Part shown: positions 25,988 to 32,112 of the stretch, piece by piece
How positions within the stretch are numbered: the first letter of the stretch is position 1
How the letters are laid out: each line of letters starts with the position of its first letter
DNA from: Clostridia bacterium
Lineage (GTDB): Bacteria > Bacillota > Clostridia > Oscillospirales > CAG-272
NCBI GenBank assembly: GCA_017623975.1
Contig: JAGANX010000053.1
Coordinates: 1 to 32,112 of the forward strand
Reading direction: 5' to 3'
Length of the DNA stretch: 32,112 bases
Translations under genes and position numbers: made by a program
The notes under the pieces: model-generated
What the model saw: only the letters and a program-made list of their open reading frames with translations
Told to the model about the DNA's origin: nothing
The model's database searches: none

Positions 25988-28237
25988 ATGAGGCCGTTTA
26001 CAAAATTTTTGCGTTCGCAAATTAGCTTTTTTAAGGGCTTTATTGCAAACTGCTCCCTTGAAACAGTAAGACGGCACCAGGACAGGCTTGGTAAATTTAT
26101 GGCTTCCTTCCATAAAAGTGAGGTTAATTACGAGGACATTTTAATTGGGGATATGGAAGCGTGTATGATAAGCCCGAGGGATGAGCTTTCAAGGGGAATA
26201 ATTTTATATTTGCACGGCGGCGGCTATACCTGCGGTGACCTTGATTATGCAAAGGGCTTTGCCACAATGCTTTGCGCAAAGTGCGGTATTAAGGTTTTGT
26301 GCGTGGCATACAGGCTTGCGCCCGAGCATGTTTTCCCTGCTGCTATTGACGACAGTATGGAGGCGTACGGATATCTTTTATCCCATGGCTATGCCCCCGA
26401 AAGCATTATTTTATGCGGTGAGAGTGCCGGGGGTGGACTTTGCTACTCCCTTTGCTTAAAGCTGAGAGAAAAGGGCCGTGTTATGCCTGCGGGCATTATT
26501 GCAATTTCACCTTGGACGGATATGACAGCTTCAAGCAAGTCCTATGAGGAAAACCGCAAGGCTGACCCGACTATGACAATCGCAAGGCTAAAATATTACT
26601 CTGATTTTTACCTTTACGGCTTAGACGAAAAGGGGAAAAAGAAGGCGCGTCCTTTAACAAACCCCGACCCTGTGGATGATTTTGAGAAAAAATCTAACCC
26701 CCTTGTATCCCCTGCTCTCGGTGAGCTTGATAAATTACCCCCCTGCCTTGTCTTTGTGGGTGGAGATGAAATTATGCTTGGCGATGCACAAAGGGTTCAT
26801 GAGGGTGTTATAAATAGCGGCGGCAGGAGTGAGCTTATAGTAACACCTAAAATGTGGCACGGCTATTTACTTTACGGGCTTAAAGAAAATGAGGGTGACT
26901 TTGGTAAAATAAGGCGTTTCATTAAAGAAATCGTTCCCTTGCAGAAAAAGCTTAAATGGATGAGCCTTGATAATGCGGCAAAAATATACCCCGCCGCACG
27001 CAGGCGAGATTGGAGTAACGTTTTCCGCATTTCCGCAACTCTTTCAGAAAAAATAGATAAGGAGACTATGCAGGTGGCACTTGACGTAACTGTGCGTAGG
27101 TTCCCTTCAATTGCGGTTAGATTAAAGCGCGGCTTTTTCTGGTATTATCTTGAAGAAATACCGAAAGCCCCCGAGATTATGGATGAAAAGCCCTACCCCT
27201 TGGCGCGTATGATTTTTGACGATATCAGAAAATGCGCCTTTCGTGTTATAGTTTACGAAAACAGGGTAGCCTTGGAGTTTTTCCATGCTGTAACAGACGG
27301 TAACGGCGGTCTTATATTCCTAAAATCCCTAATTGCAGAGTATCTTTACCAAAAATACGGTATTAAGGTACCAAACACGCACGGTGTTTATGACAGGCTT
27401 GAAGAACCCAATGAAAGCGAGTGGGAGGACAGCTTCCATAAGCACGCAGGAAGCGTAAAGCATTCAAGGTGGGAAAAAACCGCCTTCAAAATTGTTGGCA
27501 AGGCAGAGCCTGACGGCTTCCGCACAAACACCACCTTTATAATGGATGCTGACCAAATAAAAAACGAGGCAAAAAGGTACGGTGTGTCGGTTACTGCCTT
27601 CTTTGTATCAATTTTGATTTGTACTAATCTAAGAATACAGGAAAGTCTTGTTCATTACCCGAGTTTAAGAAAGCCTGTTAAAATTCTTGTCCCTGTAAAT
27701 TTGAGAAATCTTTATCCCTCCAACACCCTTAGGAATTTCGTTTTATATACGACTCCCGGTGTTGACCCACGGTACGGTGAATATACCTTTGAGGAAATTT
27801 GCAAAATCGTGTATCATCAAATGAGCTTGGAGGTTACGCCAAAGCAAATGAGCGCGCGAATTGCAACAAACGTGGGCAATGAAAATACTTTGATTTTAAA
27901 ATTAGCGCCACTGTTCCTTAAAAATATGATTATGAAGCTTGCGTTTAAAGCAGTGGGAGAGAAAAAGTCAACCTTCTCATTTTCCAATATGGGCGTTGTA
28001 ACAATGCCGCAGGAAATGGCAGAGTTCGTTACCAGGGTGGACGTTTTGCTTGGCGTTCAATCAACCGCACCGTATAACAGCGCAATGGTTACCTACGGTG
28101 GAAAAACTTACCTGAATATAATCAGAAACATTAAGGACAGTATCTTGGAAAGAGAGCTTTATAATACCTTTAAGGAGCTTGGCTTAAAGGTGGTTGCCGA
28201 AAGCAATTCCCGCCCCAACAGAAAAAAGAAAAATTAA
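25988..28237 (+). CDS. HSL-type esterase fused to a condensation-type acyltransferase
   Basis: A 749-aa two-domain protein. Residues about 40-320 are an alpha/beta hydrolase of the hormone-sensitive-lipase group: oxyanion motif HGGG (76-79), nucleophile Ser146 in GESAGG, and triad partners Asp260 (GGDE) and His291 (MWHGY). Residues about 335-745 resemble the chloramphenicol-acetyltransferase/condensation superfamily. The active-site motif is HAVTDG (His433, Asp437), and the structural segment VPVNLRNLYPS-NTLRNF is typical of alcohol acyltransferase or PapA-like proteins. Such enzymes move acyl groups from CoA or carrier proteins to alcohols, or the reverse by hydrolysis. Having both in one chain suggests acyl-ester turnover on one substrate. 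The substrate is unknown. GGGGGAGAGG lies just upstream of the ATG. No signal peptide is visible. The next gene in the same direction is a zinc-ribbon membrane protein. Confidence 0.85.
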   Translation: MRPFTKFLRSQISFFKGFIANCSLETVRRHQDRLGKFMASFHKSEVNYEDILIGDMEACMISPRDELSRGIILYLHGGGYTCGDLDYAKGFATMLCAKCGIKVLCVAYRLAPEHVFPAAIDDSMEAYGYLLSHGYAPESIILCGESAGGGLCYSLCLKLREKGRVMPAGIIAISPWTDMTASSKSYEENRKADPTMTIARLKYYSDFYLYGLDEKGKKKARPLTNPDPVDDFEKKSNPLVSPALGELDKLPPCLVFVGGDEIMLGDAQRVHEGVINSGGRSELIVTPKMWHGYLLYGLKENEGDFGKIRRFIKEIVPLQKKLKWMSLDNAAKIYPAARRRDWSNVFRISATLSEKIDKETMQVALDVTVRRFPSIAVRLKRGFFWYYLEEIPKAPEIMDEKPYPLARMIFDDIRKCAFRVIVYENRVALEFFHAVTDGNGGLIFLKSLIAEYLYQKYGIKVPNTHGVYDRLEEPNESEWEDSFHKHAGSVKHSRWEKTAFKIVGKAEPDGFRTNTTFIMDADQIKNEAKRYGVSVTAFFVSILICTNLRIQESLVHYPSLRKPVKILVPVNLRNLYPSNTLRNFVLYTTPGVDPRYGEYTFEEICKIVYHQMSLEVTPKQMSARIATNVGNENTLILKLAPLFLKNMIMKLAFKAVGEKKSTFSFSNMGVVTMPQEMAEFVTRVDVLLGVQSTAPYNSAMVTYGGKTYLNIIRNIKDSILERELYNTFKELGLKVVAESNSRPNRKKKN

Positions 28238-28261
28238 TGATAAATTGACTTTTGTGTGCGG

Positions 28262-28415
28262 CACGCCTGCGTGACGGAGGGAGATTTTTTGAAAAACTTA
28301 CTTTACAATAATAGATCCCTCGACTATGCTTGTCAAAGGCAAGCTCCATATATCTTGTTACACAAAATTCCATATGTTGTGATTTGGCACAACTCGATAT
28401 GCTTCGCTATGCGAA
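28262..28415. repeat. Hairpin array and MITE-like fragment between two genes
   Basis: A 196-nt gap. CACG/CGTG (28262-28273 region) and GACGGAGGGAGATT resemble the MITE-like element at 31675-31695; GATCCCTC follows at about 28313-28320. Then come stacked hairpins: GCTTG/CAAGC (28328-28344), TTGT/ACAA (about 28355-28365), GTTGTG/CACAAC with loop ATTTGG (28376-28393) and TTCGC/GCGAA with loop TAT (28403-28415). ATATC or ATATG linkers separate them. I see no gene here. Confidence 0.65.
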
Positions 28416-28433
28416 ACGAAAAAAGGAGAAAAG

Positions 28434-29132
28434 ATGTATTGCATAAAATGTGGTATTGAATTGAGTGACGGACAGACTATATGTCCAATATGTCAGACAA
28501 GGGTTTACCACCCCGATTTTAAAAAGTCTGATGCGTTGCCCACATATCCTAAAAAAGCGTTTAAGAGTGAAGAAATTAACATAAGAGGGCTTTTGTTTAT
28601 TCTTACTCTTTTGCACTTAATACCTATCGTTTTTGCCCTTATACTTGACTTGAATTTGAATGGCAGAATAGATTGGATGGGATATGTTGTCGGTACTGTG
28701 GTGCTGCTTTATGTGTGCGCGGTTTTGCCGCTTTGGTTCAAAAAGCCTAACCCTGTGGTTTTTATTCCCTGTGATTTTTTAACCTTGGCAGTGTTTTTGT
28801 GGAATATAAATTTAAAGCTTCACGGGGAGTGGTTTTGGACACTTGCCTTGCCAATTACCGCAGGCGTTTGCTTAATTACCACAGCTATGATTGTGCTGTT
28901 AAGATATTTGCGCCACGGAAGGCTGTTCGTTTTTGGCGGCGGCTTTATTTTAAGCGGCGCACTGGTCCTTCTTATAGAGCAGCTGATGCACATTACCTTT
29001 GATATAAAGCATACAGGCTTTGCCTGGTCACTTTATCCAATGGTATTTTTAGCCATTATAGGCTGCGGTCTTATTGTAATTGAAATTGTAAAACCGTTTA
29101 AGGAGTCCCTTAAAAAGATATTTTTCTTGTAA
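28434..29132 (+). CDS. Zinc-ribbon multi-pass membrane protein (DUF6320-like)
   Basis: A 232-aa protein. The N-terminus is a compact zinc ribbon with two CxxC pairs (C3, C6 and C17, C20). A polar linker follows, then about six hydrophobic membrane segments from residue 50 to 220 (including LLFILTLLHLIPIVFALIL, GYVVGTVVLLYVCAVLPL and FVFGGGFILSGALVLLIE). From memory this resembles proteins annotated DUF6320 that lie next to alcohol-acyltransferase genes in Clostridia; this name is tentative. AAAGGAG lies 7 nt upstream of the ATG. It follows the esterase-acyltransferase fusion in the same direction, so a shared pathway at the membrane is plausible. A bidirectional terminator ends it. Confidence 0.75.
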   Translation: MYCIKCGIELSDGQTICPICQTRVYHPDFKKSDALPTYPKKAFKSEEINIRGLLFILTLLHLIPIVFALILDLNLNGRIDWMGYVVGTVVLLYVCAVLPLWFKKPNPVVFIPCDFLTLAVFLWNINLKLHGEWFWTLALPITAGVCLITTAMIVLLRYLRHGRLFVFGGGFILSGALVLLIEQLMHITFDIKHTGFAWSLYPMVFLAIIGCGLIVIEIVKPFKESLKKIFFL

Positions 29133-29147
29133 AACAACAATAGAAAA

Positions 29148-29175
29148 GGCAGAGGAAAAAATCCTCTGCCTCTTG
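29148..29175. terminator. Bidirectional terminator
   Basis: GGCAGAGGA (29148-29156) pairs with TCCTCTGCC (29162-29170) around a 5-nt A-rich loop. T-rich sequence follows on both strands. It serves the zinc-ribbon gene (+) and the deacetylase gene (-), which converge here. Confidence 0.85.
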
Positions 29176-29199
29176 TCATTTTGTTATGTAGTTATCATT

Positions 29200-30075
29200 T
29201 TAAACCACTATTGTTTCGTTTGGCTTTATATCGTAAAGCTTTCCGTCAATTTCCACGGTCAAGGGGTAATTATAAATTTCTTTGTCAAGAGGGCAAACAA
29301 GTGTAACCTCTGTACCCTTTTCTCCGTCTTTTATGGTAAGAGAGGAGCTTTCTGCCTCTTGGAGATATAGCACTGCCTCATTCATTGAGCAAACCCAAAC
29401 ATCCTTTGACACCGCTTTTTCTGCCAAGTAGTCGCATTCTTTTACAAAGGTGTCATAGGATTGAGAGTGGAATTTGTCCTCTTCCTTTTTGGTTATCCAG
29501 TGGTTAACTTGGACACTCCACCCGCCTTTTTCAATTATTTCGTCAATATTGGCGGTATATTCCTCGGTTGTTCTTTTCAGCATAGCGGTAAATGTGCCGA
29601 TATTAAACCAATCAATTTCCCCGGGGATATTTATTTTGTCATTACCGTTTCTGTTGGCTATATAGTAATTTTTCAGTATGCTCCAACCAAATTCGTCACT
29701 GCCGCCACCGGGAGTTGCGTATGTAAGCGGCTTTGATCCGTACATTTGTGCTAACTTGATTTGCGTTTCCCTTGCATCCTTGTGCATTTCCTCAACGGGT
29801 GTGTTCTTGCAATAGCAGATGCAGTGGGTTATAGAGTGGGCGCAATAGTCATAATAGCCTTCGTCAAAAAGCTTATCCCATATTTTTTTCATATTAGGGC
29901 TGATAAAGCTTACGGTTTGGGCGCTTGTGGCTTTGAATTTTATGCCTGTTTTTTCAAAAATTCCTTTGAAAATTTCGTAGGTCCATTCCGTGCTTTCCCC
30001 ATAACAGCCATCGTCAAAAACGAAGGAAAAGGCACTTTTTGCATTGTTTTTATATTTACATATTTTGGTGTTCAT
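29200..30075 (-). CDS. Polysaccharide deacetylase family protein
   Basis: A 291-aa protein of the carbohydrate esterase 4 (NodB) type, metal-dependent enzymes that remove acetyl groups from polysaccharides such as peptidoglycan or chitin. Motif 1 is FVFDDG (Asp21, Asp22). Motif 2 is HSITH (His80 and His84), giving the Asp-His-His metal site. A late His in VQVNHWIT would be the catalytic partner. The usual RPP motif 3 is replaced by YATPGGG, so it is a divergent member. A small beta-type C-terminal region (about 230-291) follows. No signal peptide is visible, so the location and substrate are unclear, and a role outside wall polymers is possible. AGAGGT lies upstream of the start codon. The promoter is at 30103-30131. 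Confidence 0.82.
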   Translation of the reverse strand: MNTKICKYKNNAKSAFSFVFDDGCYGESTEWTYEIFKGIFEKTGIKFKATSAQTVSFISPNMKKIWDKLFDEGYYDYCAHSITHCICYCKNTPVEEMHKDARETQIKLAQMYGSKPLTYATPGGGSDEFGWSILKNYYIANRNGNDKINIPGEIDWFNIGTFTAMLKRTTEEYTANIDEIIEKGGWSVQVNHWITKKEEDKFHSQSYDTFVKECDYLAEKAVSKDVWVCSMNEAVLYLQEAESSSLTIKDGEKGTEVTLVCPLDKEIYNYPLTVEIDGKLYDIKPNETIVV

Positions 30076-30102
30076 ATTTTTTACCTCTTAATATTTTTTA
30101 TT

Positions 30103-30131
30103 ATTTTATCACTTTTGTACCAATAATACAA
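30103..30131 (-). promoter_or_regulatory. Promoter for the polysaccharide deacetylase gene
   Basis: On the minus strand, TTGTAT (30131-30126), a 17-nt spacer and TAAAAT (30108-30103), 27 nt upstream of the ATG. Confidence 0.65.
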
Positions 30132-30154
30132 GATAATTAATGCATTTTTATATA

Positions 30155-30214
30155 TTTGTCACAATTTTGTCACTTTTATTACACCTGTATGCTTTACAAT
30201 TAAGGTGACAAAAT
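30155..30214 (+). promoter_or_regulatory. Possible operator and promoter of the second BspA-type gene
   Basis: TTTGTCAC occurs at 30155-30162 and 30166-30173, exactly 11 nt apart. A third, inverted copy (GTGACAAAAT, 30205-30214) is a perfect 10-bp match to the reverse complement of 30164-30173. A -10-like TACAAT lies at 30195-30200, with no good -35 at 17 nt. Tandem sites with one-turn spacing in the -35 region are typical of activation by a response regulator. The regulator is unknown. Confidence 0.5.
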
Positions 30215-30229
30215 AAAGGGAGGACTATT

Positions 30230-31585
30230 ATGAGAAAATTTTTAACCTTGACTCTTTTGGTGTTAACTCTTTTATTCGCAGCTTGCTTATGCGCTTGCAC
30301 AAGGACACAGCCCACCCCCCAGCCCGTACAGGGTGAAAAGGGAGAAAAAGGGGAAAGTGGCGTTGGCATACAAAATGTAGAGGCGGTAAACGGTGAGCTT
30401 ATCGTAACCTACACAGACGGAAGAAGGCAGAGCCTTGGCTATCTTGCCGACTTGGTAGAGGGTGAGGACTTAGGCTTTTATCCTTTAAGTGACGGTACTT
30501 ACGCTGTTGACCAAGGGGACTCCATTTATCTTGAAAAAATCGTAATACCCGAAACATACAAGGGTCGTGCTGTTACAAAAATTGTCAATAACGCCTTTAC
30601 AGGGTGCAAGAGCTTAAAGGAAATTTATATTCCCAACGGAGTTACCTCAATTGGCAAAAATGCCTTTAACGGCTGCGGTAGCCTTAAAAAAATAAGTATT
30701 CCCAACAGCGTGGTTAATATTGGAGAGGGAGCCTTTAACGGTTGCCCACTTGAATATAACGAGTTTGAAAACGGACAGTATTTAGGCAGTGAGGAAAACC
30801 CATACCACACCTTTGTAAGAGCTGATTTGTTTTCAAGTGGCAAGGTGGAATTAAGCAAGGATACTAAAGTTTTATGCGAATCTGCATTTTGGAATCACAC
30901 GGAAATTACGGAGATTGTAATACCCAATACAGTTTCATTTTCGGGATATTCTGTGTTTAAGGGGTGCGATAATCTTCAAAGCTTGACTATCCCATTCGTG
31001 GGTGACGGCTTGGAAAATACCCATCTTGGTTATATGTTTGGCGCGCAGGACCATTCCAAAAACAGCCAATGCGTGCCCCTTTCTCTGACGAGCGTTACAG
31101 TAACAGGGGATAAGGAAATAGGGGAATGTGCCTTTTACTATTGCAGAAACATTGAGAAAATAGTTTTACCACAGGGGCTTGAAAAAATAGGCGCACGAGC
31201 ATTTTATAACTGCACAGGGTTAGAGGAAATAAATTTGCCAAACAGTATTTGTGAAATAGGCGAAAGCGGCTTTTATAACTGCGTTAGCTTAAAGGAGGTT
31301 ATAATACCCGAGGGCGTAAGGGTTATTTCCCCATCCGCCTTCCGTGCTTGCACATCGCTTACAAGAGTGACGCTACACGGGAAAATAACCAATATAGAGG
31401 GCTGCGCATTTATGGGCTGTACCACCCTTAAACGGATTTATATCCCCGCAAGCGTTGAAAGGATAGAAAACGAGGCATTTAAAAGCTGTGCAATGCTATC
31501 AATCTTTTGCGAAGCACCAAAGCGGCCAAGCGGCTGGAATCTTGATTGGAACATTACTAACTGCCCTGTAATTTGGAACAGTTAA
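30230..31585 (+). CDS. BspA-type leucine-rich repeat lipoprotein (451 aa)
   Basis: A predicted surface lipoprotein. The signal peptide ends in a Cys cluster (C19, C21, C23) that holds the lipobox. A short collagen-like GEKGEKGES follows at about residues 35-45, then a small beta-rich domain (VEAVNGELIVTYTDGRRQSL). From about residue 105 to 440 there are LRR_5/BspA units with IPNGVTSIGKNAFNGC-type repeats. One unit holds the PFVG...LGYMFGA module also found in the 971-aa protein at 2494. The final AP..PSGWN...W closes the repeats, as in the first protein (WNSSWL). GGGAGG lies 8 nt upstream of the ATG. An adhesin or binding role is inferred from the family. A terminator overlaps its stop codon. 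Confidence 0.86.
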   Translation: MRKFLTLTLLVLTLLFAACLCACTRTQPTPQPVQGEKGEKGESGVGIQNVEAVNGELIVTYTDGRRQSLGYLADLVEGEDLGFYPLSDGTYAVDQGDSIYLEKIVIPETYKGRAVTKIVNNAFTGCKSLKEIYIPNGVTSIGKNAFNGCGSLKKISIPNSVVNIGEGAFNGCPLEYNEFENGQYLGSEENPYHTFVRADLFSSGKVELSKDTKVLCESAFWNHTEITEIVIPNTVSFSGYSVFKGCDNLQSLTIPFVGDGLENTHLGYMFGAQDHSKNSQCVPLSLTSVTVTGDKEIGECAFYYCRNIEKIVLPQGLEKIGARAFYNCTGLEEINLPNSICEIGESGFYNCVSLKEVIIPEGVRVISPSAFRACTSLTRVTLHGKITNIEGCAFMGCTTLKRIYIPASVERIENEAFKSCAMLSIFCEAPKRPSGWNLDWNITNCPVIWNS

Positions 31586-31618
31586 AAAATGCCTTCCCAC
31601 CGTGGAAGGTATTTTTTG
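31584..31618 (+). terminator. Terminator of the second BspA-type gene
   Basis: AAAAAATGCCTTCC (31584-31597) pairs with GGAAGGTATTTTTT (31604-31617), with one G-U pair. The stem starts inside the stop codon. The A-rich and T-rich flanks allow action in both directions. Confidence 0.85.
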
Positions 31619-31650
31619 TAACGGAAAAGCAAAAATTAAATCCAACTGCC

Positions 31651-31787
31651 GTGGGAGGGTGACAACCGTAGGGCTTGACGGAGGGAGAGATTAAAAAAAT
31701 TCTTAATATACCATAAACGGTTACTGTTTGTGTTTGTATTCTCTCCCTCAGTCAGCATAGCTGACAGCTCCCTCGTCAGAGGGAGCC
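31651..31787. repeat. MITE-like non-autonomous element
   Basis: Inverted 10-mers GAGGGAGAGA (31681-31690) and TCTCTCCCTC (31740-31749) face each other across about 50 nt. Outside the right arm are two perfect hairpins, GTCAGC/GCTGAC (31751-31765) and GCTCCCTC/GAGGGAGC (31767-31786). GGGAGGGTGACAAC lies outside the left arm. No transposase is encoded. From memory, similar GGGAG/CTCCC repeats are frequent in gut Clostridia genomes. Confidence 0.65.
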
Positions 31788-31792
31788 TAAGC

Positions 31793-31822
31793 ACTGTCAT
31801 TCTGAGGCTTTGCCGAGGAATC
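31793..31822. repeat. Short CATTCTGAG-type interspersed repeat
   Basis: TGTCATTCTGAGG...CCGAGGAATCC resembles the widespread 'GTCATTCTGAGC...GAAGAATC' intergenic repeat of many bacteria (recalled, not checked). Its arms CTGAGGC and GCCGAGG are near-palindromic. It directly follows the MITE-like element. Confidence 0.45.
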
Positions 31823-31860
31823 CGCTTTGGTATAAGCCAAATTAGTTTGGTGAACACTGC

Positions 31861-31939
31861 TTAGCCTTACGGGAATCGAACCCGTTTGGTTTGAAATGGA
31901 AAATAGCTTGCCTTACTGTGTTAAAAAAGCTTGACAATT
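31861..31939 (-). repeat. 79-nt repeat with tRNA T-arm-like end, copy 2
   Basis: Reverse-complement copy of 19415-19493 with the same length and about 10 differences, seven of them inside one 8-nt block. On the minus strand the T-arm-like part is ACGGG-TTCGATT-CCCGT, a perfect 5-bp stem with a canonical T-loop, followed by AAGGCTAA. No D-arm or anticodon arm precedes it. It could be a tRNA-derived attachment or repeat sequence. Confidence 0.6.
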
Positions 31940-31991
31940 CTTTAATTGCCTACACTTTTTTGCCTTGTAATCCAACCTATTTTCTCATTTG

Positions 31992-32112
31992 AAACTGCTT
32001 GCATCTTAGAGCGAATAAATTCGTAGAGAATTTTTTCGAGCTTTGATGCAGACAGTTAAAAAACTTTCAAGTCAAAGGTCGGACAAAGGCTCACGAATTT
32101 ATCGTTCTAAGA
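31992..32112. repeat. Fold-back structure at the right edge
   Basis: TCTTAGAGCG (32004-32013) with AATAAATTCGT (to 32024) is nearly the reverse complement of 32093-32112, which runs to the window end. A second pair, AAACTGCTTGCATC (31992-32005) with GATGCAGACAGTT (32045-32057), overlaps it. The two pairings compete, so the region may be a composite of repeats or part of a larger inverted element cut by the window edge. I see no gene in 31586-32112. Confidence 0.5.

Noticed and set aside
30330..30365. Collagen-like domain in the 451-aa lipoprotein
   Set aside because: Only about three G-x-y triplets (GEKGEKGES) are present, too short for a collagen helix; kept as a note, not a domain.
31861..31939. 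A tRNA gene on the minus strand (T-arm TTCGATT plus AAGGCTAA)
   Set aside because: Only the T-arm and a possible acceptor 3' strand are present. No TAGCCTT 5' strand, D-arm or anticodon arm occurs at a workable distance in either copy. A tmRNA 3' end was also considered, but the acceptor sequence does not fit.

Overview
The window reads as a chromosomal origin region from a low-GC Gram-positive bacterium of the class Clostridia (Bacillota), most likely an uncultured gut-type lineage. The grounds are the gene order dnaA-dnaN-recF-remB-gyrB-gyrA, Shine-Dalgarno sequences of the AGGAGG type, sigma-A promoters with 17-nt spacers (16 in one case), an HrcA/CIRCE operator, and lipoproteins carrying BspA-type leucine-rich repeats. 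I cannot place it to genus.

Layout. Positions 1-345 are intergenic: arrays of small hairpins and two terminator-like stems. Positions 407-1237 (-) encode a GDPD-family phosphodiesterase, divergent from two surface lipoprotein genes (1361-2419; 2494-5409, the latter a 971-aa BspA-type LRR protein). A strong terminator (5423-5468) isolates dnaA, which has its own promoter. The 557-nt dnaA-dnaN gap is the probable oriC, with TTTTCCACA DnaA boxes, an AT-rich stretch and spaced TCATAAC heptamers. From 7638 to 19174 runs a tight co-directional block: dnaN, recF, remB, gyrB, gyrA, an unknown lipoprotein, recA, recX, rimO, pgsA. I see no convincing terminator inside it. It joins replication, supercoiling and recombination functions to RNA-modifying and membrane-lipid genes.

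After a 456-nt gap full of repeats and terminators come htpG, under a textbook promoter plus CIRCE operator, and prmC, coupled to it by a stop/start overlap. Then follow a membrane-tethered XRE regulator, a small membrane protein (-), ruvX with a yqhQ-like DUF1385 gene, and a YdbC/PC4-like small protein (-). Next is a 749-aa fusion of an HSL-type esterase to a condensation-type acyltransferase, followed by a zinc-ribbon multi-pass membrane protein, a polysaccharide deacetylase (-) and a second BspA-type lipoprotein. The last 500 nt hold only repeats: a MITE-like element, a tRNA-T-arm-like 79-mer that also occurs inverted at 19415-19493, and a fold-back at the window edge.

The most unusual items are: (1) stacked-hairpin intergenic arrays at four or five loci, whose stems differ in sequence but keep pairing and are joined by ATATC-type linkers; (2) the paired 79-nt T-arm-like repeats; (3) the esterase-acyltransferase fusion beside a zinc-ribbon membrane protein; (4) a GyrA whose two main quinolone-contact positions are Gln and Gly; (5) a DnaA whose DHTT signature is DRTT, next to TTTTCCACA-type boxes; (6) CIRCE control of htpG. 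No phage, transposase, CRISPR array or complete RNA gene is visible.
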